Counted from the first letter of the stretch, positions 23,546 through 33,422 are shown. The stretch: 64,000 nucleotides of DNA from Mycobacterium stomatepiae (GCF_010731715.1 NZ_AP022587.1:186001-250000), one strand, 5' to 3'. Notes: generated by a model from the letters alone, not told the origin. Translations and numbers: made by a program.

Positions 23546-24631
23546 TTGACGTCTAAGGTCCCGCCGACCGCGGTTGTGCGAGCCGTTGAACGGGCGCGCC
23601 AACAGCTTTCGCGGCTGCGCCAACGCTTCGCTCCGCCTCCGGCGGTGATGCTGGAATTGATACTGAATGCCTGGGTCGCTCAGGCGATCACGACCGCAGC
23701 GGATCTGGGCGTGGCGGACGCCCTGGCCGACGGCCCGCTGTCCGGCGATCAGTTGGCGGAGCGCGTCGGTGCCGATCCCGACGCCCTGCGGCGACTCATG
23801 CGCGCGTTGATCGGCATCGGGATTTTCCGCCGGCGCAGCGACGGGCGCTACACACTGACCCCGCTAGCCGACACGCTGCGCACCGATGCGCCCGTTTCGA
23901 TGGCCGGGATGGCGCGATGGGTCGGGTCGCCACAGCATCGCGAGCACTGGAGCCACCTGACCGCCGCGGTCCGCAGCGGGAACGCTGTCATCCCCGAACT
24001 TCGTGGCAAACCGATTTTCGAATACCTGGCCGATCAGGCGGAGCTGGCTGGGATTTTCAACTCAGCCATGACCAATATTTCCGAGTTCGCGACCGTGCCG
24101 TTGACCGCGGCCTATGACTTCAGTGGGTTCGGCACGATCGTCGACGTCGGTGGCGGGCACGGTCATCTGCTGGCGGCGATCCTGCAGACGGCCCGTGATT
24201 CGCGCGGCGTGCTATTCGATCTCCCGGAGGTGGTGGCGGGCGCGCCGGAGTTGTTTCGCAAGTACGCGGTCGACGACCGCGTCCGGATCGAAGAGGGCTC
24301 GTTCTTCGATTCCGCCCCGGCGGGCGGTGACGCGTATGTGCTCAAGAACGTCATTCACGACTGGCCCGAGGAAGACGCGGTCCGCATCCTGGCGAACGTC
24401 CGTACCGCAGCCCGCACTGGCGCGCGATTGTTGCTCTGCGAGTTCGTCATTCCCGACCACGACCGCGATTTCCACGGCAAGTGGGTCGACCTCGAGATGC
24501 TGGTCGTCGCCGGCGCGCGGGAACGCACCGAGGACGAGTACGGCCGGCTGTTCGACCAAGCCGGTTTCCGGTTGAACCGCGTCGTCGACACCGTGTCACC
24601 ACTGAGCATCATCGGGGCGACCGCGGTGTAG
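23546..24631 (+). CDS. SAM-dependent O-methyltransferase (COMT/acetylserotonin type)
   Basis: A 361-residue class I methyltransferase with an N-terminal winged-helix dimerisation domain (LGVADALADGPLSGDQLAERVG) and a C-terminal catalytic Rossmann domain. The SAM motif is VDVGGGHGHLLAAIL, followed by FDLPEVV and the catalytic-region motif VLKNVIHDWPEEDAVRIL. This family methylates hydroxyl groups on aromatic or polyketide substrates; the substrate here is unknown. The start is TTG 23546. A TetR regulator lies convergent 26 bp downstream, with operators near both genes, suggesting induction by a small molecule that the enzyme may modify. Confidence 0.88.
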   Translation: MTSKVPPTAVVRAVERARQQLSRLRQRFAPPPAVMLELILNAWVAQAITTAADLGVADALADGPLSGDQLAERVGADPDALRRLMRALIGIGIFRRRSDGRYTLTPLADTLRTDAPVSMAGMARWVGSPQHREHWSHLTAAVRSGNAVIPELRGKPIFEYLADQAELAGIFNSAMTNISEFATVPLTAAYDFSGFGTIVDVGGGHGHLLAAILQTARDSRGVLFDLPEVVAGAPELFRKYAVDDRVRIEEGSFFDSAPAGGDAYVLKNVIHDWPEEDAVRILANVRTAARTGARLLLCEFVIPDHDRDFHGKWVDLEMLVVAGARERTEDEYGRLFDQAGFRLNRVVDTVSPLSIIGATAV

Positions 24632-24657
24632 CCAAGGCGATTTCCTTGCCTACAGGG

Positions 24658-25293
24658 CTATTGCGACGGGAGGTCCAGCCCGAGCTCCTCGGCGGGGGCG
24701 ACTAAGAATCGGTGCACGGCGGGCCCCACCAACCTGACCACCTCGTCGACCGTCAGCGACGACAGCGGGGGCACGTGCATGATGTAGCGCAGCATCGCGG
24801 TGCCGACGAGGTTGGTCGCGGCCAGCATCGCGCGCAGTTGCGCTTCCTCGCCGCCGCCCAGCACGCTGGACACCGCAGCGAGGAGGTAGTCGTGCACGAA
24901 ACCGCGAAACGCGTCCTTGGCATCGCTGTTCGACGTCGCCGACTGCACCATCGAGGCCATGCTCGCGGCCGTATCGGGGTGCTCCCAGATCCCGAGGTAG
25001 GCCCGCACGATGCGGCAGCCTAAGTCGTCGCCTTTCTCGGCGAGCGCTGTTGTCAGTAACTCGGACGGCAGCACCAACTTCATCGATTCGCGAAACAACG
25101 CCGCCTTGGAGCCGAACAGATACAGGATCATCGACGGATCCACTCGCGCGTCATCCGCAATCGCCCGCAGGGGCGTCTTGTCATAGCCGTGCATGGCGAA
25201 CTGGCGCTTTGCCGCGCGAAGGACCGCGTCGCGCGATACCGGCTCGCCTTGGCGTCTGCCCCGCCGCTTTATCGTTTTCCCAGGTGAGGGCAC
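24658..25293 (-). CDS. TetR family transcriptional regulator
   Basis: A 211-residue repressor. The N-terminal helix-turn-helix reads AAKRQFAMHGYDKTPLRAIADDARVDPSMILYLFGSK in two overlapping helices, the canonical TetR pattern, and the remaining helices form the ligand domain. The start is GTG 25293 with no clear ribosome site. A palindrome at 25309-25326, 15 bp upstream, indicates autoregulation. The same box occurs before the PPE gene and between the small peptide and methyltransferase genes, so its regulon probably spans this block. It lies downstream of pknL on the same strand with a 66-bp gap. Confidence 0.9.
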   Translation of the reverse strand: MPSPGKTIKRRGRRQGEPVSRDAVLRAAKRQFAMHGYDKTPLRAIADDARVDPSMILYLFGSKAALFRESMKLVLPSELLTTALAEKGDDLGCRIVRAYLGIWEHPDTAASMASMVQSATSNSDAKDAFRGFVHDYLLAAVSSVLGGGEEAQLRAMLAATNLVGTAMLRYIMHVPPLSSLTVDEVVRLVGPAVHRFLVAPAEELGLDLPSQ

Positions 25294-25308
25294 GGGCGAA
25301 CCCTATCA

Positions 25309-25326
25309 TTTCAACTCATATTGAAA
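25309..25326. promoter_or_regulatory. Predicted TetR operator, copy 3 (autoregulatory)
   Basis: TTTCAACTCATATTGAAA has TTTCAA and TTGAAA half-sites with a 6-bp spacer, 15 bp upstream of the tetR start codon. Position and symmetry are what an autoregulatory operator should show; the shared spacing with copies 1 and 2 supports one regulator. Confidence 0.65.
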
Positions 25327-25359
25327 AGGGATCTAGCAGTTGACGAAGGTCGCCGGCCG

Positions 25360-26598
25360 TCACAGCAGCCCGGTCAGATTGCTGCCGAGCGTCCAGCCCG
25401 CCGTCGCGGCCAGGCCGGCCAGCGCCAGCACCAGCGCCACCCAGATCAGCACCATGCGCCGGTTTTGCTGACGCGCGACGGCGAATTCGCTGAGCGCGAT
25501 GCCGGCGAATTCGCCTGAGGCCGGCTGGTATTCGTATTCCTCGTCGCGTTCGGGGGCGGCCTGGGCCGGCGGCGCCGGCTCCGGCCAGTCCTCGGGTCCG
25601 CGCGTCAACTGACGGGTGGGCTGACGGACCGCAGGCTGCGCCGACGGTGGCGGCACCGTTGGGCGCGGCTCGCTGCGCCGGCTGTGGTGCAGCGCCGCCG
25701 AGCGGTGCTGGGCGGAGTTGCGTGGCGCCGGGACCCGGAAGTCGGGCAGGTCCAGTTCCTCGGCGATCGCCTCGACGTCGGCGAGCATCTCGATCGCGTC
25801 GGCGTAGCGCTCGGCGGGATCGCGCGCCGTCGCGCACGCCACGAAATCGTCGAATTGTGCGGGCACCCCCTCGATCACGCTGCCGGGACGCGGCACGTCG
25901 TGGTCCAGTCGCTGGTAGGCGACCGACAGCGGGGAGTCGCCGGTGAACGGGGCGCCGCCGGTCAGCAGCTCGTAGGTGAGGATCCCGGCAGAGTAGACAT
26001 CGCTGCGCGGGCCGGCGTTGCCGTCGCGCACCTGCTCGGGCGACAGATAGGCCGCGGTGCCCAAAATGACACTGGTCGAGGTGATTCCGGCGGCCGCGAC
26101 CGCGCGCACCAATCCGAAATCGGCGATTTTGACCTCGCCGTCATCGGAGATCAACACGTTCTCGGGTTTGACATCGCGGTGCACCAGCCCGGCGCGATGC
26201 GCGGCGGCCAGCCCGCCCAGCAGTGGGCGCAGCACCGCCGCCACGGCATGGGGCGGCATCGGCCCGCGTTCGACCAGCAGCTCGCGCAGCGTGCCGCCCT
26301 CGATGAGCTCCATCACCAGAAACGGGTGCCGCGCGTCCATGCCCTGGTCGTAGACCGCGACCAGCCCCGGGTTCTTCAGCCGGGCCACCGTGCGCGCCTC
26401 GAGCTGGAAGCGGGTCAGGAACTGACTGTCGCCCGCGTAGCGCGAATCCATCACCTTCAGCGCGACCGGGCGATCGAGCCGGACGTCCAGGCCGCGGTAG
26501 ACCGTCGAGGTGCCGCCGCTGGCGATCTTGCCCTGGACCAGGTAGCGGCCATCCAGCAACGTGCTGTCCAGCGGGTCGCCCGCCCCGGGTCTGGTCAC
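25360..26598 (-). CDS. pknL: Serine/threonine-protein kinase PknL
   Basis: Hanks-type membrane kinase of 412 residues. The catalytic domain spans about 18-280, with glycine loop GKIASGGTSTVYRG, ATP-binding Lys in RPVALKVMD, catalytic loop HRDVKPENVL, DFG, and the APE-like YLSPEQVRDG. The activation loop contains TSTSVILGTAAY with several Thr/Ser for autophosphorylation. A Pro/Arg-rich juxtamembrane linker is followed by a helix (MVLIWVALVLALAGLAA) and a very short exterior tail, so it has no sensor domain, as in M. tuberculosis. The divergent gene encodes its known type of partner, the Rv2175c-like DNA-binding protein, 101 bp away. Confidence 0.95.
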   Translation of the reverse strand: MTRPGAGDPLDSTLLDGRYLVQGKIASGGTSTVYRGLDVRLDRPVALKVMDSRYAGDSQFLTRFQLEARTVARLKNPGLVAVYDQGMDARHPFLVMELIEGGTLRELLVERGPMPPHAVAAVLRPLLGGLAAAHRAGLVHRDVKPENVLISDDGEVKIADFGLVRAVAAAGITSTSVILGTAAYLSPEQVRDGNAGPRSDVYSAGILTYELLTGGAPFTGDSPLSVAYQRLDHDVPRPGSVIEGVPAQFDDFVACATARDPAERYADAIEMLADVEAIAEELDLPDFRVPAPRNSAQHRSAALHHSRRSEPRPTVPPPSAQPAVRQPTRQLTRGPEDWPEPAPPAQAAPERDEEYEYQPASGEFAGIALSEFAVARQQNRRMVLIWVALVLALAGLAATAGWTLGSNLTGLL

Positions 26599-26687
26599 GG
26601 GGCCATCGTAGGTGCGGGTCGGGGATTGGCCGCGATTGGCGAGGACAACATCCGCTCAAGGCGGCTCCGTACCCGGTTACCACGGCC

Positions 26688-26693
26688 TACACT
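26688..26693 (+). promoter_or_regulatory. -10 element (TACACT) placed for a leaderless transcript
   Basis: TACACT is followed by exactly 6 nt and then the GTG of the Rv2175c-like gene. This spacing fits the mycobacterial leaderless pattern, in which transcription begins at the first base of the start codon. The same arrangement is seen at 59890. Confidence 0.55.
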
Positions 26694-26699
26694 TGCGCC

Positions 26700-27104
26700 G
26701 TGGGCAGTATTCCGGCCGGCGACGACGTATTGGATCCCGACGAGCCAACCTACGACCTGCCCCGGGTCGCCGAGTTGCTCGGCGTGCCGGTGAGCAAGGT
26801 GCAGCAGCAGCTGCGAGAAGGTCACCTGCTTGCGGTGCGCCGCGCCGGGGGTGTGGTGATCCCGCAGGTCTTCTTCACCAACAGCGGTGAGGTCGTCAAA
26901 AGCCTGCCGGGGTTGCTGACCATCCTGCACGACGGCGGTTATCACGAGACCGAGATCGTGCGCTGGCTGTTCACTCCCGATGCGTCGCTGACGGTGACGC
27001 GCGACGGCAGCCGTGACGCTCTCTCCAACGCCCGTCCCGTCGACGCGTTGCACGCCCATCAGGCCCGCGAGGTGGTCCGCCGGGCCCAGGCGATGGCCTA
27101 CTAA
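26700..27104 (+). CDS. Rv2175c-like DNA-binding protein, PknL partner
   Basis: A 134-residue winged-helix-type protein, homologous to Rv2175c, which I recall as a PknL substrate that binds DNA weakly. The core DLPRVAELLGVPVSKVQQQLRE is the helix-turn-helix, and the C-terminal end HAHQAREVVRRAQAMAY is highly conserved. The start is GTG 26700 (VGSIPAGDDVLDPDE). The annotated M. tuberculosis protein is about 12 residues longer and has its phospho-acceptor Thr9 there. In this window no start codon exists upstream in frame, so that segment and the Thr are absent. It is divergent from pknL and likely leaderless. Confidence 0.9.
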   Translation: MGSIPAGDDVLDPDEPTYDLPRVAELLGVPVSKVQQQLREGHLLAVRRAGGVVIPQVFFTNSGEVVKSLPGLLTILHDGGYHETEIVRWLFTPDASLTVTRDGSRDALSNARPVDALHAHQAREVVRRAQAMAY

Positions 27105-27111
27105 CGGCGCA

Positions 27112-28638
27112 CTAAGCGGCCAGCGGCTCTTCGGCCTGCTCGGCGGGTGCTACCGGGGCGCGGTACAGCGCACGCCAGGCGATCAGCGCGGCCGCCGTGG
27201 CCATCGAAAAGTGCAGCCACGAATACATGCCGTGCGATCCGTCCGGCTTGAAGATCACCATCGCCCAGGTCGAGAGCCCGCCGATGACAGCGATCGCCCG
27301 GCGCGACTGCGCCAGCGGCGACGCGACCGCCAGCGGCCAGGAGTAGTACCACGGCAGAGCGGCCGGCACGAACAGCACCACGATCAGCATCGAGCATGCC
27401 ATACCGGTCAGCGCGCCCCGGTCGTCGCGCCGGAACCGCCACCACAACAGCGGTAGTGACACCGCGATGACCGCGATGCCGATCAACCGGGTGATCCGCA
27501 GCGTGGCGTAGAAGTTCACCGGCACAATCCCGTTGATGAGGAAGTGGATCACGTTCGCCGCAGCGGTCGGCACGGTCAGCCAGTTGATGATCTTCACCGA
27601 TCCGGCCAACGCGGTCAGCCAGCCCAGTCCGACGCCGGCCGCCACCGACAAGACGCCGAACACCGCGACGAAGATCAGCAGGCCCATCGCGGTGGCCGCC
27701 GCGAATGCCCGCAACGGCCGATATCCGCGTCGGTCCCGTAGATGGCGCATCCATACCCAGACCAGAAACGGCAATGACAGTGCGGCGGTGGCTTTGACCG
27801 CGACCGCGACCGTCACGAGGGTGATGCCCAGACCGTGGCGGCGTGCGAAGGTCAGCGCGATCCCGGCGGTCATCAGACCCACCATCAGCATCTCGTTGTG
27901 CACCCCGCCCATCAGGTGGATCAGCACCAGCGGATTCAGCACACAGATCCACAACGCGGTGGCGCCGCTGGTGCCGATGTGATGGGCCAGTCGGGGAGCG
28001 GCCCAGATCAACAGCGCCAGCCCGGGCAGCATGCACAGTCGCAGCAGCATGGTCCCGGCGATCACGTGGTTGCCGGCCGCCACCGTGACCAGCTTGGCAA
28101 TGAGAATAAACACCGGGCCATAGGGTGCGGTGGTAATCGTCCAAATCGGGCTGACGTTGTCCAACAACACATTCGGATTCGCTACCGGGCCCACGGCATA
28201 GGGGTCGAAGCCGTCGCGCAGCAGTGCGCCCTGGGCCAGATAGGAATAGGTGTCGCGGCTGAAAACCGGCACGGAGGCCAGCAGCGGCGCCAACCAGAAG
28301 CCGGTGGTGGCGCGCATCATGAACTCGGTGGTTTCGCCGGCGATGACGCGGCGGCCCAGCGTCAGCCATGCGACCAGCATCAGCGCCACGCCCGTCCACA
28401 GCAGAATCGACGACAGCACCAGCCCGTGGCCAAATCGCAGCCAGGACATGTGGAGCGACTCCAGCAGCGGGTCGTGCGGTTTGGTGCTCCCCGCGCCCAG
28501 GCCGCCGGCGGTGATCAGTACCGAACCCACGAATCCCAGCTTCGCCGGGCGGGCCTGCGGCGCGGCGGCGAACACCTTCAGCTCCGAAAGCCGCTGGGCG
28601 ACAGATCGTTTCGAGCCGGCGTCGATCGATGCGGTCAT
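27112..28638 (-). CDS. mptA: Alpha-(1-6)-mannopyranosyltransferase MptA
   Basis: GT-C membrane enzyme that extends the alpha-1,6 mannan backbone of lipomannan and LAM from polyprenol-phosphate mannose. It has 508 residues with about 13 hydrophobic helices. The first exterior loop carries SRDTYSYLAQGALLRDGFDP, the acidic site of this family. The start ATG 28638 (MTASIDAGSKRSVA) lies 4 bp after the idsA2 stop, so idsA2-mptA form an operon. This joins a prenyl-diphosphate synthase to an enzyme using polyprenyl sugar donors. Seven bp separate its end from the convergent Rv2175c-like gene. Confidence 0.94.
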   Translation of the reverse strand: MTASIDAGSKRSVAQRLSELKVFAAAPQARPAKLGFVGSVLITAGGLGAGSTKPHDPLLESLHMSWLRFGHGLVLSSILLWTGVALMLVAWLTLGRRVIAGETTEFMMRATTGFWLAPLLASVPVFSRDTYSYLAQGALLRDGFDPYAVGPVANPNVLLDNVSPIWTITTAPYGPVFILIAKLVTVAAGNHVIAGTMLLRLCMLPGLALLIWAAPRLAHHIGTSGATALWICVLNPLVLIHLMGGVHNEMLMVGLMTAGIALTFARRHGLGITLVTVAVAVKATAALSLPFLVWVWMRHLRDRRGYRPLRAFAAATAMGLLIFVAVFGVLSVAAGVGLGWLTALAGSVKIINWLTVPTAAANVIHFLINGIVPVNFYATLRITRLIGIAVIAVSLPLLWWRFRRDDRGALTGMACSMLIVVLFVPAALPWYYSWPLAVASPLAQSRRAIAVIGGLSTWAMVIFKPDGSHGMYSWLHFSMATAAALIAWRALYRAPVAPAEQAEEPLAA

Positions 28639-28642
28639 CGAC

Positions 28643-30792
<2,150 letters not shown>

Positions 30793-30870
30793 CCCGTTCG
30801 GCGACGATGCGGGCCGGGACGGCCGCAGCGGCGCACCCCCGGCCGCGCGGCGGAGGCGAGTCGAGCAAAT

Positions 30871-31569
30871 CTAACTGGGCGGCTGATTGCCCGGTGTTGT
30901 GAACCGCTCCGAGCGGTCCCGGCTCATCCACGCCAGTAGCGCGACCACACCCGCCGCCGCGAACGACGCGATGCCCAGCCACACCCCGGCGCCGGTGAAG
31001 GAGCGGGTGTTCGGATCGGTGTAACGCGCCTGAGCGGTCATCGTGCTCACCACACCCGGCTTGAGCTTCCACGACACCGCGTCCGGGTCGACGCGGTCGC
31101 CGTTGGTCGACGTCACGACGCCGGGGAAGGCGACGGTGAGCTCGACGTCGGCGTCCGGATCGGTCAGCGATGTCAGATCCGCACGGCCTTCCAGGATCAC
31201 CACGTTGCCGTTGCGGCGCAGCGACACATTGACGCCGGCGGCATCGGAATTCATGTTGGCCAGCTGCGGCAATTCGCCGAACGTCAGATCGGAGAACACC
31301 GCCTGCGACCCGACGTAGCCGTCGCTGTCGTAGTTCGACACCGCGACCTTCTGGTTGAACGGAAGGTTGTTGGTGTCGAGCTGCGGACCGGTGTCCTTGG
31401 GAGTCTTCGGCTTGGCCGCCGCGATGATCTCCCCGGACACCAGGTCGTCGGCCGAGACGGTCAGCGAGGCCCTGGCCCGCAGGCATCCGGTCGCCAGGGG
31501 GACCAGCAGCATCAGCATGGCGATGGCTACCACACGAGTGGTTCGACGTGGGGGAGAGCTGGCGCGCAC
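30871..31569 (-). CDS. lppM: Lipoprotein LppM
   Basis: A 232-residue exported lipoprotein. The signal peptide has a basic start (RASSPPRRTTR), a hydrophobic core and the lipobox LATGC. The exterior beta-rich domain (SASLT-type start ARASLTVSADDL, then DLTFGELPQLANMNSDAAG) is followed by a C-terminal membrane helix (GVWLGIASFAAAGVVALLAWM), the two-anchor layout known for LppM (Rv2171). That protein has been linked to phosphatidylinositol mannoside binding and entry into macrophages, as I recall. The start is GTG 31569; the open frame further upstream is probably untranslated. The neighbouring mannan genes fit a PIM-related role. Confidence 0.88.
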   Translation of the reverse strand: MRASSPPRRTTRVVAIAMLMLLVPLATGCLRARASLTVSADDLVSGEIIAAAKPKTPKDTGPQLDTNNLPFNQKVAVSNYDSDGYVGSQAVFSDLTFGELPQLANMNSDAAGVNVSLRRNGNVVILEGRADLTSLTDPDADVELTVAFPGVVTSTNGDRVDPDAVSWKLKPGVVSTMTAQARYTDPNTRSFTGAGVWLGIASFAAAGVVALLAWMSRDRSERFTTPGNQPPS

Positions 31570-31651
31570 CAGGTCATCGTGCCAGATCCGGTGTCCGACT
31601 TGCCCGCGTCGTCGGATTGCGAGTCCGCCGTTCCTTGGTGTCGTCATGCAG

Positions 31652-32254
31652 CTAGAGCGGCAGCGGTCGGCCCAGGATCGCGAATGCCCGTGGGTCACCG
31701 GCGAAGTGGTAACGGCGGATGATGTCGGTGAAGCCCAACCGCCGGTACAACCGCCAGGCGCGATTGGCCTCGCCGTTGGTTTCCGGCGTCGAGAGCAGGA
31801 CGTTGCGCTCGCAGCGGCCGGCCAGCAGCCGCCGCGCCAGCGCTTCGCCGATGCCGCGACCCTGGGCGCGCGGGTGAATGTGCAGCTCGGTCAGCTCGAA
31901 ATAGCTGTTCATCAGCTGCGCGATCTCCTGGGGCGGCAGTCCGCCGCGTTGCATCCCCACCATCACCTGTTGCTGCCACCATTGCCCGGGCGCCCCCGGA
32001 TAGCCGTAGGCCACCCCGAGCAACGGCGCATCGCTCAGTTCCTGCGCCGGCGGCACAGCACCGCCCTCGGCCGCGTCGGCCTCGACCGCGGCGGCCGCCT
32101 GCCACCCGCGCCGGCGAATGTGTTCGAGCCACATCGCGGCCCGCTGGTTCTCGGTGCCCCGGGGATAGCGCATCGCGTCGACGTAGACCCCGAGGGCGTC
32201 ACTGAGCCGGCGCTCCATATCGTTCGGCGGCAGATCGATGAGGAATATCGCCAA
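31652..32254 (-). CDS. GNAT family N-acetyltransferase (Rv2170-like)
   Basis: A 200-residue GCN5-type acetyltransferase. The acetyl-CoA-binding motif A is IHPRAQGRGIGEALARRLLA, and the C-terminal beta-bulge YRRLGFTDIIRRYHF is typical. It starts at TTG 32254, supported by AGGAGG about 10 nt upstream. I recall the homologue Rv2170 being reported to acetylate lysines of isocitrate dehydrogenase; whether this protein does so is untested. It is convergent with nothing and is followed by lppM 82 bp downstream on the same strand. Confidence 0.9.
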   Translation of the reverse strand: MAIFLIDLPPNDMERRLSDALGVYVDAMRYPRGTENQRAAMWLEHIRRRGWQAAAAVEADAAEGGAVPPAQELSDAPLLGVAYGYPGAPGQWWQQQVMVGMQRGGLPPQEIAQLMNSYFELTELHIHPRAQGRGIGEALARRLLAGRCERNVLLSTPETNGEANRAWRLYRRLGFTDIIRRYHFAGDPRAFAILGRPLPL

Positions 32255-32429
32255 CTCGCGGTGTCCTCCTCGTAGCAGTGATCGGGCTCATGCTGTCATC
32301 GCCGTCAGCCCCGTGCCCGTATCGCCATTATCGGGTCCGAGGCCGATTGGCTGACGGGTGGTGGCGGCAATCGAGCCCACAACTCGCCGACACTCCGTCC
32401 GTTTCGGGAAGGGTGTTGTAACGCTTCGT

Positions 32430-32461
32430 CGTTGCGGCCCGATGATCGTCGGGCAGCAACG
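32430..32461. promoter_or_regulatory. Interrupted stem-loop in the GNAT/DUF3040 divergent region
   Basis: Arms CGTTGC/GCAACG (6 bp) and CCCGA/TCGGG (5 bp) are separated by a 2-nt mismatch and close on a 6-nt loop TGATCG. Both flanking genes are transcribed away from it, so a terminator is unlikely; it may be an operator or an RNA structure in a leader. The rest of the 337-bp gap holds no convincing ORF. Confidence 0.45.
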
Positions 32462-32524
32462 GAGATAGAATCGCGGACGAACCAGTGGTACGGGTCTGAT
32501 TGACCTCGTATCATTTGACTTAGT

Positions 32525-32541
32525 TGCCCATACAATGGGCA
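32525..32541. promoter_or_regulatory. Palindrome over the likely -10 of the DUF3040 gene
   Basis: TGCCCATACAATGGGCA has perfect 7-bp arms around ACA. The -10-like hexamer TACAAT (32531-32536) lies inside it, so a dimeric regulator bound here would block transcription. The start codon of the DUF3040 gene lies 50 bp downstream. Confidence 0.55.
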
Positions 32542-32591
32542 TCCGCGTGCTATCGATAGTTACGTGTCAGACTGTCGGCAAGGAGGGACGA

Positions 32592-32993
32592 ATGCCACTC
32601 TCCGATCATGAGCAGCGGATGCTCGATCAGATCGAGAGCGCTCTCTACGCCGAGGATCCCAAGTTCGCTTCGAGCGTACGTGGTGGGGGATTCCGCGCAC
32701 CGACCGCGCGGCGTCGTCTGCAGGGTGCGGCGCTTTTCGTTATCGGTCTGGCGATGCTGGTTTCCGGCGTGGCGTTCAAGGCCACGATGATTGGCAGCTT
32801 CCCGATTCTCAGCGTGGTTGGCTTCGTTGTGATGTTCGGTGGTGTGGTGTTCGCCATCACCGGTCCGCGAATGTCAGGGCGCCCGAACCAGTCCGGGCCG
32901 GCGCAGGGCGCGCGGCAACGGCGCAACAAGGGTGGCGGGGGCTCGTTCACGAGCCGCATGGAAGACCGATTCCGCCGCCGCTTCGACGAGTAA
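32592..32993 (+). CDS. DUF3040 domain membrane protein (Rv2169c-like)
   Basis: A 133-residue protein typical of the actinobacterial DUF3040 family. The signature MPLSDHEQRMLDQIESALYAEDPKFA is at the start, followed by RR-rich loop and two hydrophobic helices (about residues 42-62 and 68-90), and a basic C-terminal tail (RNKGGGGSFTSRMEDRFRRR). Function is unknown. The start ATG 32592 has the strong ribosome site AGGAGG 5-6 nt upstream. A strong intrinsic terminator follows 25 bp after the stop, so it forms its own transcription unit just upstream of the dcw cluster. Confidence 0.92.
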   Translation: MPLSDHEQRMLDQIESALYAEDPKFASSVRGGGFRAPTARRRLQGAALFVIGLAMLVSGVAFKATMIGSFPILSVVGFVVMFGGVVFAITGPRMSGRPNQSGPAQGARQRRNKGGGGSFTSRMEDRFRRRFDE

Positions 32994-33018
32994 CGAGACC
33001 TTCCCAGCACGGACGACC

Positions 33019-33054
33019 TTAAGGGGTAGCCGCACCGGCTGCCCCTTAATTTTT
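33019..33054 (+). terminator. Intrinsic terminator after the DUF3040 gene
   Basis: A 13-bp stem from TTAAGGGGTAGCC to GGCTGCCCCTTAA (one T-G pair) with the 5-nt loop GCACC is followed by TTTTT. This is a textbook intrinsic terminator and one of few in the window. It insulates the mraZ promoter region from upstream transcription. Confidence 0.88.
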
Positions 33055-33221
33055 GGTGCCGCGGCCTGATTCGCTGGCCGAGTCGGCGGTGCGGACGCGA
33101 ATCAGCGCGTATCCGCGCGGTGGTGCGCAGATTCGACGCCATCGTTGCAGACTCGGACCGACGAATGGGGGTATGAGTCCCCGCCGACTTCCATTCGGGT
33201 CCGAATCGAGGCCAATCCGAG

Positions 33222-33259
33222 CCCCACTGCGCCCCACTTGAGTGCCCCACTTCCCCCCA
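33222..33259 (-). promoter_or_regulatory. Second, reverse-oriented set of TGGGG boxes
   Basis: On the minus strand TGGGG occurs as two pairs with 10-bp spacing, written on the plus strand as CCCCA at 33222, 33232, 33245 and 33255. The spacing within each pair equals that of the mraZ-proximal array, while the pairs are 13 bp apart. It may be an auxiliary MraZ site. The remainder of the 477-bp gap (32994-33470) holds the terminator and the proximal boxes and no convincing ORF. Confidence 0.5.
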
Positions 33260-33388
33260 CCGGCCGACTTGGGGTCCTGAAATGCGGTTTCCTGATCTCG
33301 CCCGCGAGGCCCGCGACGACCGTTTGCTGCCGCAGAGCGGGGTGTGGTGGCAAATCATTCGCGAAACACCCCGGCGACACCTCTTTTA

Positions 33389-33422
33389 TGGGGCAAAGTG
33401 GGGGACTGTGGGGTATGGTGGC
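33389..33422 (+). promoter_or_regulatory. MraZ-binding box array upstream of mraZ
   Basis: TGGGG repeats begin at 33389, 33399 and 33409, with a degenerate TGGC at 33419, an exact 10-bp period. In other bacteria MraZ binds direct TGGG-type repeats spaced by 10 bp next to the mra promoter. The array ends about 48 bp before the mraZ start, where it could control the operon by autoregulation. Confidence 0.75.
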
